Numbered from the stretch's first letter, positions 26,456 to 36,445 are shown. The stretch: 64,000 bases of DNA from Oscillospiraceae bacterium (GCA_017516005.1 JAFWDU010000007.1:1-64000), one strand, 5' to 3'. Notes: generated from the sequence alone by a model not told the origin. Numbers and translations are program-made.

Positions 26456-27669
26456 AACTGCAGCGGATACTTTTCTATCTTGTACTTGCAGCCAGCATCA
26501 TTGCCGCTCTTTATACCGGCATCCGGCTGTTCTATATTATTTTCTTCGTTCAGCTTCTTCTGCTGGGCGTTGTTGTGCTGGTCAATTACTGGACACTGCA
26601 CAGCTTCCGTTTTGTTCAATCTCTGGACACGGAACAGGCGGTCAAGGGCAGCAGCGTCACGCTTTCCGTGCAGATCACCAATGAGACGGTGATTCCCCTG
26701 TCTCTTATGACGGTGGAGATTGCAGTGGCATCGCCGGGGAAACGGGAGCCGTTCTCTCTCTGCGTACCTCCTTATTCCCAGGTGCATTTTGATTTCCCCA
26801 TAGATCTGCCCTACCGCGGCGTCTATAAGATCGGAATTGAAAAGATTCAGATTACCGACGTCTTCGGACTGACTACACTGCGCTATGACATGCGGCATCT
26901 GCCCTGGTACCACATGCTGAATCTGACTGTCGTGCCCCGTTCCCCGGCCGTGGGGTATGCAGCAGAGGTCTTTGATGAAAAGCTCTTCAGTGATACCGGT
27001 CTGTCTCCCGCCTCCTCCGGCGAAAGCATCTCCACTGCGCGGCCCTACATGCAGGGTGATGCCATGAAGCGGATCAACTGGAAAGTGTCCGCCCGCTATG
27101 GAGAGCTCTATGTAAAGCAGTATGATACCCCAATCCGGGAGAGCGTCGTCATTCTCCTTGACAACAGTTCCCTGGAGCAGGAAGAGGAGCGCGGTTCCGT
27201 CTTCCTGCGTCGCAAAAAAACAGCAGATCTGCAGGAGAAAATTGCCGCCTGCGCGGATACTGCCTGTGAATGCGCCACCCTGGTTGCCAGGATGAGCCTG
27301 ATGCACGGGCAGACCGCTCAGATTCACGCGCTTGGCATCCTGGGCAGGACGGTCAGCCTGGAAGTACCCAACGAGACATGTCTGGATGAGCTGCTGCTCT
27401 GGCTTGCAAATCTGAATTTTGAACGTTTCGGTGCCATTACGAAGATCCTGCCGGATCTTGTCGGCCTGGGCGCCTCCCTGGTGGTAATCAGTTCCAAACC
27501 CACAGACGAACTGATCACGGCTCTGGAAGGCTGTACGGATCTCTTTGAATCCGTCGGTCTCATTGCCATCGGCGACCTGCCGGAACAGCACGGACGCGTC
27601 GGCGTCATTCCGGTTCCCGTGGGAGCGGATGTCTTCTCCCAGTTCTCGGAGGAGGTGAGGCAGTCATGA
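26452..27669 (+). CDS. DUF58 domain protein
   Basis: A 405-residue protein with two N-terminal membrane helices (about 5-45) and a DUF58 domain. The characteristic motif is seen near residue 195-215 (RPYMQGDAMKRINWKVSAR), followed by VILLDNSS, which resembles a von Willebrand A-type metal site. Function is unknown; partner of MoxR ATPases. Located between moxR and the transglutaminase gene with four-base overlaps on both sides. Confidence 0.93.
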   Translation: MKLQRILFYLVLAASIIAALYTGIRLFYIIFFVQLLLLGVVVLVNYWTLHSFRFVQSLDTEQAVKGSSVTLSVQITNETVIPLSLMTVEIAVASPGKREPFSLCVPPYSQVHFDFPIDLPYRGVYKIGIEKIQITDVFGLTTLRYDMRHLPWYHMLNLTVVPRSPAVGYAAEVFDEKLFSDTGLSPASSGESISTARPYMQGDAMKRINWKVSARYGELYVKQYDTPIRESVVILLDNSSLEQEEERGSVFLRRKKTADLQEKIAACADTACECATLVARMSLMHGQTAQIHALGILGRTVSLEVPNETCLDELLLWLANLNFERFGAITKILPDLVGLGASLVVISSKPTDELITALEGCTDLFESVGLIAIGDLPEQHGRVGVIPVPVGADVFSQFSEEVRQS

Positions 27670-30059
27670 AACGGGCCTATACCAGATTCCTGGACCGGGC
27701 AGGCAACCTGACGCTGGATATTCTCTGTACGCTTCTACTGTGCTTCAGTCTGTCCATGGTGCTCTTCCACCTGATCGGGGAGGAAGTCAGTCTGACAGAG
27801 TGCGCTTTGTGTACGCTCTCGGCGGTTGCACTGTGTGTCCTTGTCTCGGCCGAACGGCTTACGATCCCCATGCTGATCGGGATTCCTGTCCTCCTTCTCA
27901 TCGGCGCCGGCATTGCCGCCGCGCTTGGCTTCCCTGTCGTTCCCTATCTGCGCGGCTTCTCCGTCTGGGTTCTGGACGGCATTCCCCGGACAGATCCCTA
28001 TTCCTATGATTTCAGCCTGCATGTGGTGCACGCCGCCATGCTGGTCCCTGCAGCCGCTGTAATCTATCTCTACTACCGCAAGCTGTTTTTCCTTCCCGTC
28101 CTGATTCTTTTCAGCGCGGCGCTCATGGTTTACGCCCAGTTCAACGAGCTGGAGGGACGCTATATTCTTCTTGCGGTACTGCTGGTTGTCTGCCTGACGG
28201 GCCTTGCACACACCACACACCGGGCGGTGCAGAAGGCGCTGCGCGGCAAGACCATTCTCCCCGAGGCGGCCATGCGCGGCGCTGCCCTGCTCTTCAGTAT
28301 TTTGGTTGCCGTCCCATCTCTGTACATTGCAAAAGCGCCGGACGGTGTCTGGACCTCCAAGATTCTGCACCAGATTACAGAGGATATCAGCGACTTCGTC
28401 AGCTATCATCTCTACGGCAGCGGCGGCAGTTCCGGTTTCTCCATCGCCTGGTCCGGTTTCTCCCCCGACGGCAACCAGCTGGGCGGTGACATTCATCCGG
28501 ATACAGATATTGTCATCCGTGTGAAGACAGAAACGCCCGGTCTGCTGACCGGCAGCATCTATGACACCTATGACGGACAGCGCTGGTATGACAGCTATTC
28601 CTACGGCAGTTTCCGGCTGGACAGCATACTCTGGAACTCCCAGCAGAGGGAGGCTTTTGCGGAATCCAATCCCCAGGGCGGCCGGAAGGCGAAACGGGCA
28701 TATGACGCCCTTGTGACCCACTCCTCCATGTATCTGGTTCCCGGTCTTCTGTATCAGAACTATTTCTATTCCGGCCAGCCCACTGTCTGGGAATTCGGGC
28801 CTGGCTGTCCGGAGCCGCATTTCAACTCCCAGGGCGAAATTTTCATGTCAGAAGCGCCGGAAAGCGGCGTCAGCTATACCGTTCAGTCGCTGAGCTTTGA
28901 TGTCTACGCATCTGATTTTCAGGAGCGGCTTCTGGATCTGGAATCCCTGACACTGGACGCGAAAGATCCTCTGTATTCCATCTTCTGTGAGTCGTATCTG
29001 GATCTGCCGGACGATCTTCCGCAGAGTGTCTATGACATGGCCGATGAGATTACCGCGGAAGCGGAGACGCCGGCCGAAATTGCATTCGCTCTGGAGCACT
29101 GGCTGACAGACAACTGTACCTATACCACCACGCCGGGATCTCCGGATCCGAAGAAGGACTTTGTCGCGCAGTTCCTGGAGAGCCGGGAAGGCTACTGCAC
29201 CTATTACGCCACCGCTCTGACGGTAATGGCGCGGTGCAAGGGACTTCCGGCCAGATATGTGACCGGCTTCGGCATGAAACAGAATCCGGAACCCGCAAAG
29301 CGCGGCTACGTGAACTATAATTATCTGGTCACCAATTCCTGCGCACATGCATGGACAGAGGTTTACCTCTCCGGCATCGGATGGGTTCCCTTTGATCCTT
29401 CCGAATTCCAGCTTTTTGAGCTGGCGACGGTTCCTGTTGCTCCAAAGCCGGTCGAAGGCGATGGCGGCACCGGCAGCATGGAGGATTATCTTACTGCCGA
29501 TGATGTGATGAAATCTTTGGAGGAGCAGTTGAGCGAGCTGACTCCGGAGCCGGAGCTGCCCGAACCGGAACCGGAAATCTTCGTCATTCCCTGGGGCAAA
29601 ATCGCCGCAGCGGCAGCGGTCCTTGTTCTCCTTCTGATACTGATTCTCATCCGTTCCCGTTCTCTGAAGGTGACGGAAGAGGCTCTCATCCGGCGGATTC
29701 AGCGGCGTCACTCCGGCCGGAGCGACGTGGCAAATCTCCTCTTTGACCGGATTCTGGATCAGCTGGGGTATCTCGGCATCTCCTTCCTCCCCGGCGAAAC
29801 ACTGCGGGGATTCCGGGAACGGCTCTGCCGGCATTTTGAATCCGATGCCCAGCGCATTTCCGCAGCCTTCCAGGTGATAGAGCGTATGGATTACGGCCTG
29901 ATTCCTCCCAGCGGACAGGATCTGAGTCATCTTGCCTGGGTGAGTGTACGTCTGGAGCAGGCGCTTCGGGATGAGCTGGGACGCAGAACCTACTTCTGGC
30001 GCCGCGTTGTGTTCTCCTACTACCCCGGCCGCCGTCAGCGCATCACCCGAAAGTACTGA
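27666..30059 (+). CDS. membrane transglutaminase-like protein
   Basis: A 797-residue TgpA-like protein. About six N-terminal membrane helices (15-225) precede an extracellular transglutaminase-like domain whose triad is visible: Cys near 510 (SREGYCTYYATALTVMAR), His near 561 (CAHAWTEVYL) and Asp in WVPFDPS. A further helix lies near 640-660 and a cytoplasmic C-terminal part resembles DUF4129. Such proteins may crosslink or cleave wall-associated proteins. It is the last gene of the moxR-DUF58 operon and is followed by a terminator. Confidence 0.93.
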   Translation: MKRAYTRFLDRAGNLTLDILCTLLLCFSLSMVLFHLIGEEVSLTECALCTLSAVALCVLVSAERLTIPMLIGIPVLLLIGAGIAAALGFPVVPYLRGFSVWVLDGIPRTDPYSYDFSLHVVHAAMLVPAAAVIYLYYRKLFFLPVLILFSAALMVYAQFNELEGRYILLAVLLVVCLTGLAHTTHRAVQKALRGKTILPEAAMRGAALLFSILVAVPSLYIAKAPDGVWTSKILHQITEDISDFVSYHLYGSGGSSGFSIAWSGFSPDGNQLGGDIHPDTDIVIRVKTETPGLLTGSIYDTYDGQRWYDSYSYGSFRLDSILWNSQQREAFAESNPQGGRKAKRAYDALVTHSSMYLVPGLLYQNYFYSGQPTVWEFGPGCPEPHFNSQGEIFMSEAPESGVSYTVQSLSFDVYASDFQERLLDLESLTLDAKDPLYSIFCESYLDLPDDLPQSVYDMADEITAEAETPAEIAFALEHWLTDNCTYTTTPGSPDPKKDFVAQFLESREGYCTYYATALTVMARCKGLPARYVTGFGMKQNPEPAKRGYVNYNYLVTNSCAHAWTEVYLSGIGWVPFDPSEFQLFELATVPVAPKPVEGDGGTGSMEDYLTADDVMKSLEEQLSELTPEPELPEPEPEIFVIPWGKIAAAAAVLVLLLILILIRSRSLKVTEEALIRRIQRRHSGRSDVANLLFDRILDQLGYLGISFLPGETLRGFRERLCRHFESDAQRISAAFQVIERMDYGLIPPSGQDLSHLAWVSVRLEQALRDELGRRTYFWRRVVFSYYPGRRQRITRKY

Positions 30060-30070
30060 TTATGACAGAA

Positions 30071-30115
30071 GCAGCAGGACATAACGCCTTCAAGGCATTG
30101 TGTCCTGCTGTTTTT
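30071..30115. terminator. terminator after transglutaminase operon
   Basis: CAGCAGGACA with its complement TGTCCTGCTG around an inner GCC/GGC-type loop, then TTTTT. It lies between the convergent transglutaminase and ogt genes. Confidence 0.87.
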
Positions 30116-30119
30116 GTTC

Positions 30120-30614
30120 TTATTCGGTCATTTTCTTTTCCAGCTGAAGCAGTTTCGCCTTCCGTGCAATTCCGCCGCCGGAATAGCCTGTGAGGCTCCC
30201 GTTCTTCCCCACCACTCTGTGGCACGGAACAATCAGAACTATGGGATTTCTTCCGCAGGCACCTCCGACCGCCTGTGCGGCAACAGGGGCTCCGCCTCTG
30301 CGCATGCTCAGCCTGTTCGCGATTTCTCCGTAAGTCATGGTGCTTCCGCAGGGGATTGTGAGCATGATTTCCCACACCGCTCTGCTGAAAGCAGAACCTG
30401 CGGGACGGATCGGCGGCCGCCATGCGGGGCATCGCCCGGAAAAGTAAAGATCCAGCCATTTGACTGTACTTGCAATCGGAGCCGGAATCGCTCCGGCCTC
30501 TTCCTGAGGCTGCCGCTCCCCTCCATCGTCAAACCGGAGTTCTGTCAGCGCCTCATCATTCCCGGAAAGGAAGAGCCTTCCCAGCGGTGAATCATAATAC
30601 AGATGAGAATCCAT
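30120..30614 (-). CDS. ogt: methylated-DNA-[protein]-cysteine S-methyltransferase
   Basis: Suicide repair protein that takes the methyl group from O6-methylguanine in DNA. The acceptor is Cys131 in IVPCHRVVGKNG; the DNA-binding helix-turn-helix is seen in IPCGSTMTYGEIA. The N-terminal part matches the ogt type (SPLGRLFLSGNDEALTEL). It has 164 residues and a ribosome site AAAGGA. It follows ispF by 45 bases and ends the local leftward cluster. Confidence 0.95.
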   Translation of the reverse strand: MDSHLYYDSPLGRLFLSGNDEALTELRFDDGGERQPQEEAGAIPAPIASTVKWLDLYFSGRCPAWRPPIRPAGSAFSRAVWEIMLTIPCGSTMTYGEIANRLSMRRGGAPVAAQAVGGACGRNPIVLIVPCHRVVGKNGSLTGYSGGGIARKAKLLQLEKKMTE

Positions 30615-30659
30615 TGCCTGCTTCCTTTCGATTTCTGGATCCGGAGCCCGGCAGGGTTT

Positions 30660-31130
30660 TCAGCCGATCTCCTCAAGCAGAACCACCGCATGCGCAGCGA
30701 TTCCCTCGCCGCTGCCAGTAAAGCCAAGTCCTTCCTCCGTTGTTGCCTTCACATTAACCTGTTCCGGCGCAACACGCATGGCAGCGGCAAGATTCCGCAC
30801 CATCTGAGGCAGGAACGGCATCAGCTTCGGTCTCTGTGCAAGAATCGTCACATCCGCATTTCCCACGCGGTAGGATGGAATCATCTCCATGACTCTTCCC
30901 AGCAGTTCCATACTGTCCGCCCCTGAATAAGCGGGATCTGTATCCGGAAAATGCCTTCCGATATCCCCCAGTGCCGCCGCGCCGAGGATTGCATCCATCA
31001 GAGCGTGAACCGCGACATCGGCGTCGGAATGGCCGTCAAGGCCAAGTGTATACGGTACCTCCACGCCGCAGAGAATCAGCCTGCGGCCCTGCACCAGCCG
31101 GTGCACATCATATCCATGTCCGATTCTCAT
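30660..31130 (-). CDS. ispF: 2-C-methyl-D-erythritol 2,4-cyclodiphosphate synthase
   Basis: Fifth enzyme of the MEP isoprenoid route. The 156-residue protein begins [12 protein letters not shown], with the zinc-binding Asp and His, and contains [19 protein letters not shown] and the [12 protein letters not shown] end. The start at 31130 follows AAGGA and overlaps the stop of ispD (ATGA); a start five codons earlier is possible but less likely. Paired with ispD as in many bacteria. Confidence 0.97.
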   Translation of the reverse strand: MRIGHGYDVHRLVQGRRLILCGVEVPYTLGLDGHSDADVAVHALMDAILGAAALGDIGRHFPDTDPAYSGADSMELLGRVMEMIPSYRVGNADVTILAQRPKLMPFLPQMVRNLAAAMRVAPEQVNVKATTEEGLGFTGSGEGIAAHAVVLLEEIG

Positions 31131-31846
31131 TGCCGTTCCTTCCAAATCAGTTCCGCAAGCCGGAGATCCAGCGGAGTAGTCACCTTCAGATTCTCTTCGC
31201 TGCCGGCTGTCAGATGGACTTTCATTCCGAGTCTTTCCGCTGCCGAACAGTCATCGGTCAGCTTCCATCCATCCTGAACCGCCTGGAACAGCGCAGCGCG
31301 GATGAAATCCATATCAAATACCTGCGGTGTCTGAACCGCAAAGAGTTCTTCCCGGTCAGGCGTTGTAATGACAACAGCATTCTTGTCCGCCTGCTTGATG
31401 GTGTCCTTTACCGGTACCGCCGGTGCTGCTGCGCCGGTGATTGCCGCTCTGTTCACCGCGTCCGTAATCACCTGCTGGGACACCAGCGGCCTGGCCGCAT
31501 CATGAATCGCCGCAAGCTGCGTCCGCTTTCCTGCGGCATTCAGCCCGTTCAGGACGGACTCCGTCCGGGTCTTTCCCCCGGCGACGATTGCCGTCAGCTT
31601 TGTCAGCTCAGCATGATCGGTCAGCTTCCGGACCGGCTCCAGAAGATCCTCCCGGGTGACAATGACGATCTCCGTGATGAGGGGATTCTCCTCAAAGGCT
31701 CTTGCCGTCCGGAGTATCATGGGTTCTCCGCCCAGATCCGCCATCACCTTGTCAATGCCTTCCATGCGTCTGGCGGAGCCTGCCGCAACCAGGACGGCGG
31801 CGCAGGTTTTGTTCTTCTCTTTTTTCTTTCCTGAAAACAGGCTCAC
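31127..31846 (-). CDS. ispD: 2-C-methyl-D-erythritol 4-phosphate cytidylyltransferase
   Basis: Third enzyme of the MEP route, which joins CTP with methylerythritol phosphate. The 239-residue protein has the nucleotide-binding start [20 protein letters not shown], with a slightly unusual GSARRM loop, then HDAARPLVS and VKDTIKQAD. The N-terminal dozen residues ([13 protein letters not shown]) form a basic extension. It overlaps the upstream PLP enzyme gene and the downstream ispF by four bases each. Confidence 0.96.
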   Translation of the reverse strand: MSLFSGKKKEKNKTCAAVLVAAGSARRMEGIDKVMADLGGEPMILRTARAFEENPLITEIVIVTREDLLEPVRKLTDHAELTKLTAIVAGGKTRTESVLNGLNAAGKRTQLAAIHDAARPLVSQQVITDAVNRAAITGAAAPAVPVKDTIKQADKNAVVITTPDREELFAVQTPQVFDMDFIRAALFQAVQDGWKLTDDCSAAERLGMKVHLTAGSEENLKVTTPLDLRLAELIWKERQ

Positions 31847-33084
31847 TGGATCAGCTCCTCTGCTGCTAGCAGTATTCCCAATCTTCCTGATTCATAGGTC
31901 AGTCCGCCCTGCACATAGGCAAGATACGGCTCGCGCATAGGCCCGTCTGCAGACAGCTCAATCGACGCGCCGTTGACGAAAGCGCCGGCTGCCATGACAA
32001 CCTTGTCCGTATATCCCGGCATCTCCCAGGCTTCCGGTATCACAAAGGAGTCCACCGGAGAGGCTTTCTGGATGCCCAGGCAGAAACGAAGGAGCGCATC
32101 CCCCGAGCCGAGGGCGACCGTCTGAACAATATCCGAACGTTCCGCGTTCCAGGCGGGATGGGATTCATAGCCGAGCAGCTCCATCATTTTTGCACAGAAC
32201 ACCGCTGTTTTCAGTGCCTGGGCAACCGTGTGCGGCGCCGTAAAGAAGCCCTGATAAAGCAGCCGGTTCTGACCCAGTGTGGCTCCCTGTTCTCCGCCGA
32301 TACCCGGTGATGTCAGTCTGGAGGCAGCCGCCTCCACCAACTCATGGCGTCCGGCGATATAACCGCCCATAGGTGCCAAACCGCCGCCTGGATTCTTGAT
32401 CAGGCTGCCGGCCATCAGATCAGCCCCCACCTGGGTGGGCTCGAGCGTATCTGTAAACTCTCCGTAGCAGTTGTCCACAAAGATAACGGTTTCCGGACTT
32501 GCTTTCCGTACAGCGGCGCAAAGCGTCTGGATCTGCTGAATGGTAAGCGCCGCACGGGTTGAGTAGCCCCTGCTTCTCTGAATCAGCACCAGTTTTGGCT
32601 TCCGTTCCGCGCATATTCTTCGGATTTCTGGTATATCCGGCTCATTTTCGGCGTTCGGATCCACCTGGGCATACCGGATGCCAAAGTCCAGAAGCGTACC
32701 CTTTGCGTCTCCGGTAATGCCGATTGCGGTCTGAAGGGTGTCATAGGGCGGTCCGAAGAGTGAGATCATCTCATCTCCCGGCCGCAGAACGCCGAACAGC
32801 GCACAGATCAGGGTGTGGGTCCCGCTGACCATCTGGATGCGTACCAGCGCGTCTTCTGTTTCAAACACGTCCGCAAAGATCCGGTCAAGGGTATCTCTTC
32901 CCCGGTCACCGCTTCCGTAACCGGTTGAGCCAAAGAACAGGGCCTCGGCAACCCGGTTTTTCTGAAAAGCGGCAAGTACTTTCTCCGTATTGATCTGCGC
33001 AGTCTCATCGATCTTCCGAAGGACCGGTTCAATTGATTGATCCGCCTCCCTTGCCAGGGCGCGGACTCGATCCGATAGTATCAT
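31843..33084 (-). CDS. methionine gamma-lyase family PLP protein
   Basis: A 413-residue fold type I pyridoxal-phosphate enzyme of the family named after methionine gamma-lyase and formerly annotated as aluminium resistance protein. K230 in AGSLIKNPGGG is the likely Schiff-base lysine; FVDNCYGEF contains the PLP-binding aspartate, and GSTGYGSGDRGRD lies near the N-terminus. The real substrate is not established for most members. It sits between murD (ten bases upstream) and ispD (overlap). Confidence 0.92.
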   Translation of the reverse strand: MILSDRVRALAREADQSIEPVLRKIDETAQINTEKVLAAFQKNRVAEALFFGSTGYGSGDRGRDTLDRIFADVFETEDALVRIQMVSGTHTLICALFGVLRPGDEMISLFGPPYDTLQTAIGITGDAKGTLLDFGIRYAQVDPNAENEPDIPEIRRICAERKPKLVLIQRSRGYSTRAALTIQQIQTLCAAVRKASPETVIFVDNCYGEFTDTLEPTQVGADLMAGSLIKNPGGGLAPMGGYIAGRHELVEAAASRLTSPGIGGEQGATLGQNRLLYQGFFTAPHTVAQALKTAVFCAKMMELLGYESHPAWNAERSDIVQTVALGSGDALLRFCLGIQKASPVDSFVIPEAWEMPGYTDKVVMAAGAFVNGASIELSADGPMREPYLAYVQGGLTYESGRLGILLAAEELIQ

Positions 33085-33094
33085 TTTCTATTCC

Positions 33095-34444
33095 TCACAG
33101 GCTGTTTACAATAGCTTTAAATGCCGCGCCGCGCACCATGAAGTTTTTAAACTGATCAAAAGATGCGCTGGCAGGCGAAAGAATCACCACATCTCCGGGC
33201 TGAGCGGCTGATGCGGCAGCCCGCACTGCGGCGTCCAGCGCCGAATACTCCTCAATCTCCGGCTGCCCGGGCGCGTAATCCGGCGCCGCGGTCGTTGCTT
33301 CCCGGATCTTCTGTGCGGTAGCGCCGCAGAGAATCAGGCGTTTGACATGTGCCGTGATTTCCGGTCCGAGCACGTCATAGGGGATGTGCTTGTCATAGCC
33401 TCCCGCAATCAGGATTACTTTCTGATCAAAGCTTCGCAGGCCTGCGATAGTCCGGCTGGGCGAAGATGCAATGGAATCGTTGTAATAGCGTACTCCGTTC
33501 CGTTCCCGCACCAGCTCGATCCGGTGCTCCACGCCCCCGAAAGAAGCCGCCACAGCCCGGATCTGTTCGTCCGATACAAAGTCAGATACGGCAAGAATTG
33601 CCGCCATATAATTCTCGTAGTTGTGTACACCGGGAAGCAGGATGTCGGTATGGGGAAGCAGTACTTCCTCTCCACGCCGGATCGCGCTGCCGTCGTCCCA
33701 GAGATCTGCTCGCTCTCTGCGGGAGAACCAGCGCACCTTTCCTTTCGCCTCCGGTTCAAAGCTTCTTGTGATTTCATTGTCCCGATTCAGAACGAGGACA
33801 TTCTCGCGGTTCTGATATCGGAAAATGTTCTTCTTCGCATCCACGTATTCCTGCATATCCTTATGGATGTCCAGATGGTTCGGCGCAAGATTGGTAACAA
33901 CAGCGATCTCCGGACTGCGGCGCATGGTCATCAGCTGGAAGGAGGAAAGCTCCAGTACTGCGAAGTCCTCCGGTCTCATTTCATCCGCCTGATCCAGGAG
34001 CGGTGTGCCGATGTTTCCTCCCACATGGACACGATATCCCGCCTGCTTCAGCAGTTCTGAAATCAGGGTTGTCGTCGTTGTTTTGCCGTCAGAGCCCGTA
34101 ACCGCAATGATCCGGCAGGGGCAGACTTCAAAAAAAGCCTCCATTTCGGAGGTAATGATTGCGCCGCTTTCCCGAAGAGCCTGAAGCGCCGGCTGATCCG
34201 GGTGCATTCCCGGCGTCCGGAAAACCACATCGGCGGACAGATTGTCCAGGTAGTGTTCTCCCAGCTGAAGCTTGACACCCACCTTCTCATATTCACGCAG
34301 TTCCGGTGTGTCCGCCTTGTCACAGGCGGTTATGTCCAGTCCTCTCGCGAGGAGCAGATCCAGCAGAGGGCGGTTGCTGACGCCCATTCCGATGACCAGA
34401 ATGCGTTTGCCAACAAGGGAATCCAGATATTCCTTTAAATTCAT
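33095..34444 (-). CDS. murD: UDP-N-acetylmuramoyl-L-alanine--D-glutamate ligase
   Basis: Adds D-glutamate to the peptidoglycan precursor in the cytoplasm. Seen in its 449 residues are the N-terminal nucleotide fold (RILVIGMGVSNRPLLDLL), the ATP-binding loop AVTGSDGKTTTTTLI, NLAPNHLDIH and YNDSIASSPS. The start at 34444 was preferred over codons seven earlier because of the spacing from AGGA. It is not in a dcw cluster; it stands alone beside rnpB and the PLP gene. Confidence 0.95.
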   Translation of the reverse strand: MNLKEYLDSLVGKRILVIGMGVSNRPLLDLLLARGLDITACDKADTPELREYEKVGVKLQLGEHYLDNLSADVVFRTPGMHPDQPALQALRESGAIITSEMEAFFEVCPCRIIAVTGSDGKTTTTTLISELLKQAGYRVHVGGNIGTPLLDQADEMRPEDFAVLELSSFQLMTMRRSPEIAVVTNLAPNHLDIHKDMQEYVDAKKNIFRYQNRENVLVLNRDNEITRSFEPEAKGKVRWFSRRERADLWDDGSAIRRGEEVLLPHTDILLPGVHNYENYMAAILAVSDFVSDEQIRAVAASFGGVEHRIELVRERNGVRYYNDSIASSPSRTIAGLRSFDQKVILIAGGYDKHIPYDVLGPEITAHVKRLILCGATAQKIREATTAAPDYAPGQPEIEEYSALDAAVRAAASAAQPGDVVILSPASASFDQFKNFMVRGAAFKAIVNSL

Positions 34445-34468
34445 AGCCTTCATCCTAACATTCAAAAG

Positions 34469-34818
34469 GTTGCGACCGGGTCTGTAAGCCGGGTTCTGTA
34501 ATCGACAGCCATCTATCTAGGCGCAGCGTTGCCGCTGCGCTCAAGCCACCTCCGGGACAGCCGGGCCGGCCTAATGTCCCTTATGCGGTGTTGCTCCGGA
34601 TAGAGTTTACAGCATCGGACGCTTCCACGCCGATGGGTGAGCTCTTACCTCGCCTTTCCACCCTTACCTTCCAAAGGAAGGCGGTATCTCTCTGTTGCAC
34701 TTTTCCTGAAGTCGCCTTCGGCGGGCGTTACCCGTTATCCTTGCCCTGTGGAGCCCGGACTTTCCTCACTGCTTCCCTTTCGATTCCGCAGCGCGGCTGT
34801 CCGACCCGGTCGCGACCA
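34469..34818 (-). ncRNA. rnpB: RNase P RNA, class A
   Basis: The catalytic RNA that trims the 5' ends of tRNA precursors. On the minus strand the 5' end (GGTCGCGACCGGGTC) pairs with the 3' end (GACCCGGTCGCAACC) to form helix P1. The universal block GAGGAAAGTCCGGGCTCCAC is at about 34768-34749, and the 3' conserved block ACAGAACCCGGCTTACAGAC is near 34502-34483. At 350 bases and with this core it fits the ancestral A type. The ends are estimated from P1 pairing to within a few bases. Confidence 0.95.
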
Positions 34819-34820
34819 CT

Positions 34821-34849
34821 ATTGTACCAATCCGGAAAAGCAAAGTCAA
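34821..34849 (-). promoter_or_regulatory. promoter of rnpB
   Basis: Minus strand: -35 TTGACT (34849-34844), 17-base spacer, -10 TACAAT (34826-34821), with the RNA 5' end just downstream. Confidence 0.8.
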
Positions 34850-34988
34850 ACAAAAGCAGCAGTTATTCCCCTGCCACTGAACTTCGCAGCATTGCTTTCA
34901 GACATTTTGCGAAGAAACAAATTCTGCTTTCAGTATGGCATGTCAGAACCTTTTCACTCTGAACAGCGTGTGAAGTTTGAAAAATAAA
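34850..34988. other. spacer between rnpB and lipoprotein terminator
   Basis: No gene or further signal is seen here. Together with the terminator and the trailer up to 35154 it makes up a 0.3 kb gene-free stretch. Confidence 0.5.
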
Positions 34989-35044
34989 ACAAGATGCATA
35001 CAGCCCGGTCACCGTACCGATTGCCAAGGCTGCATGCATCTTTT
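34989..35044 (-). terminator. terminator after lipoprotein gene
   Basis: On the minus strand GATGCATGCAGCC pairs with GGCTGTATGCATC (one mismatch), followed by TTGTTTTATTTTT. It lies 110 bases after the stop of the lipoprotein gene. Confidence 0.75.
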
Positions 35045-35154
35045 ACGAACGATTTCTCGATCTGAGTATTATATCTTATGTTCGCTGTGATGTCTCTCTT
35101 CCATTCTCGCTCTTCATCATCCGGAACATTTTTTGCTGCCGTTATTTACTGATT

Positions 35155-36213
35155 CTATTCATGATAAGCCGATAACGGAGGACCCCATTGCAGTTCAACC
35201 GGCAGTCCTTTGACAAGATCCCAAACCTGTGGTGCATACTCTGCTGCGCCGTGCAGATCGATGAAAACCCGGTTTTTTATTTCATCCACACCGATACCGT
35301 TGAGTGCATCACACGGCAGGCTTTCCATCAGTGCCTCCACAAGCAGTTCCAGTGCTTTCTTTGTGTATTGGCATGGCTGAATCACCGGTTCATAGGCATC
35401 AAACAGAGCCAACAAATCCTCTTTGCGCTCCATGTCTGAAAGAAGAATGACCAACTGCTCTCCATTCAGATATGCTCCACCGAGCAGGTCCTCCAGACCG
35501 GTCTGATCGGCCCTCAACGCCGGTAGAAAGGATCGGTATGCATTCAATGCCTCTTCCTGCGACTCCGGCGCAACGGGCCATGTACTTCTCAAAAACAGAA
35601 AGGAATCCGGATAATAAACGCCGTCTGTTTGCTCAAAAGACATGGAATGAAGTTCAGAGTCTGATGTTTTGATGCGTGTGCGCTGCACGCTTACTCTGGA
35701 TGCCGCTTCTGCTGTAACGGCAATCTCATCGTTGTAGCGAAAGTATTCCATACCTCCGGCAAAATAATAGGTATCCTCAATGGCGAACCATTCGGGCTCC
35801 TGAAAATCCGACAGCGGGTGGCCAAGCCGCAGCTGCAGCAGATCTGAAAGAGTCTGCTTCGTCACGCAGCGCAGAATATCCGGAGCAGCATACCCGGTGG
35901 TCTGTTCATAAACCTTCCGTTCCTGAGATGTCGCATCATGCGCGATACCACGCCCATCCGCAAAGGAATAGTCAAGCCGCAAGTCCGTAACCCGATCAAA
36001 CGGCATTCCAAGCATCAGCGCGTGATAGAACGGATCTCTGTACCAGTTCCCCTCCAATGATGTCAGAGGTTCTGAAGACCGCGTTCCACAGCCCGGCAGA
36101 AGCGCCAGCAGTGCGATCAGCAGGAGGCATCGTACGCTTTTGACGTGCAAACAATTCTTCTTTGTATTCTCTCTTCTCCAGAACCGCATCACTGGTTTCT
36201 TTCCTATCCGCAT
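35155..36213 (-). CDS. hypothetical lipoprotein
   Basis: A 352-residue protein I do not recognise. After a basic N-terminus, a hydrophobic helix (residues 28-40) ends in the lipobox LPGC with Cys42, so it should be a membrane-anchored lipoprotein facing outside. The mature part is acidic, with many Tyr and Phe, and has no known motif. GAGGGG before the ATG sets the start. TATAAT at 36251-36246 (minus) may be its -10 box, with a poor -35. It is a single-gene unit with its own terminator. Confidence 0.75.
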   Translation of the reverse strand: MRIGKKPVMRFWRRENTKKNCLHVKSVRCLLLIALLALLPGCGTRSSEPLTSLEGNWYRDPFYHALMLGMPFDRVTDLRLDYSFADGRGIAHDATSQERKVYEQTTGYAAPDILRCVTKQTLSDLLQLRLGHPLSDFQEPEWFAIEDTYYFAGGMEYFRYNDEIAVTAEAASRVSVQRTRIKTSDSELHSMSFEQTDGVYYPDSFLFLRSTWPVAPESQEEALNAYRSFLPALRADQTGLEDLLGGAYLNGEQLVILLSDMERKEDLLALFDAYEPVIQPCQYTKKALELLVEALMESLPCDALNGIGVDEIKNRVFIDLHGAAEYAPQVWDLVKGLPVELQWGPPLSAYHE

Positions 36214-36445
36214 CTGTTATCCCCTCTTTTCCTGATCCCTTTCATATTATAAGACGAAAAGGAGTGCCGAAACGCAACAGGAAAGCGAAAAATACTGATT
36301 TCTGGATGGGAGGATTGTCAGAGGAGCGCCCGCTTCTTTGGATTCTCAGCCCATAATCGAAGGCATGCATGCGCGGCAAAATCAGACTCGTTTACATTCG
36401 TATCTCAGTGGCGATTCCGGGCTATTTCCTGACCGGTATCGGAAG
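36214..36445. other. intergenic region, lipoprotein / isomerase
   Basis: Contains the likely promoter of the lipoprotein gene near 36246-36280. A nine-base inverted repeat (CCGGTATCG and CGATACCGG, 36433-36457) spans the stop codon of the isomerase gene but lacks a T tract. Confidence 0.45.
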
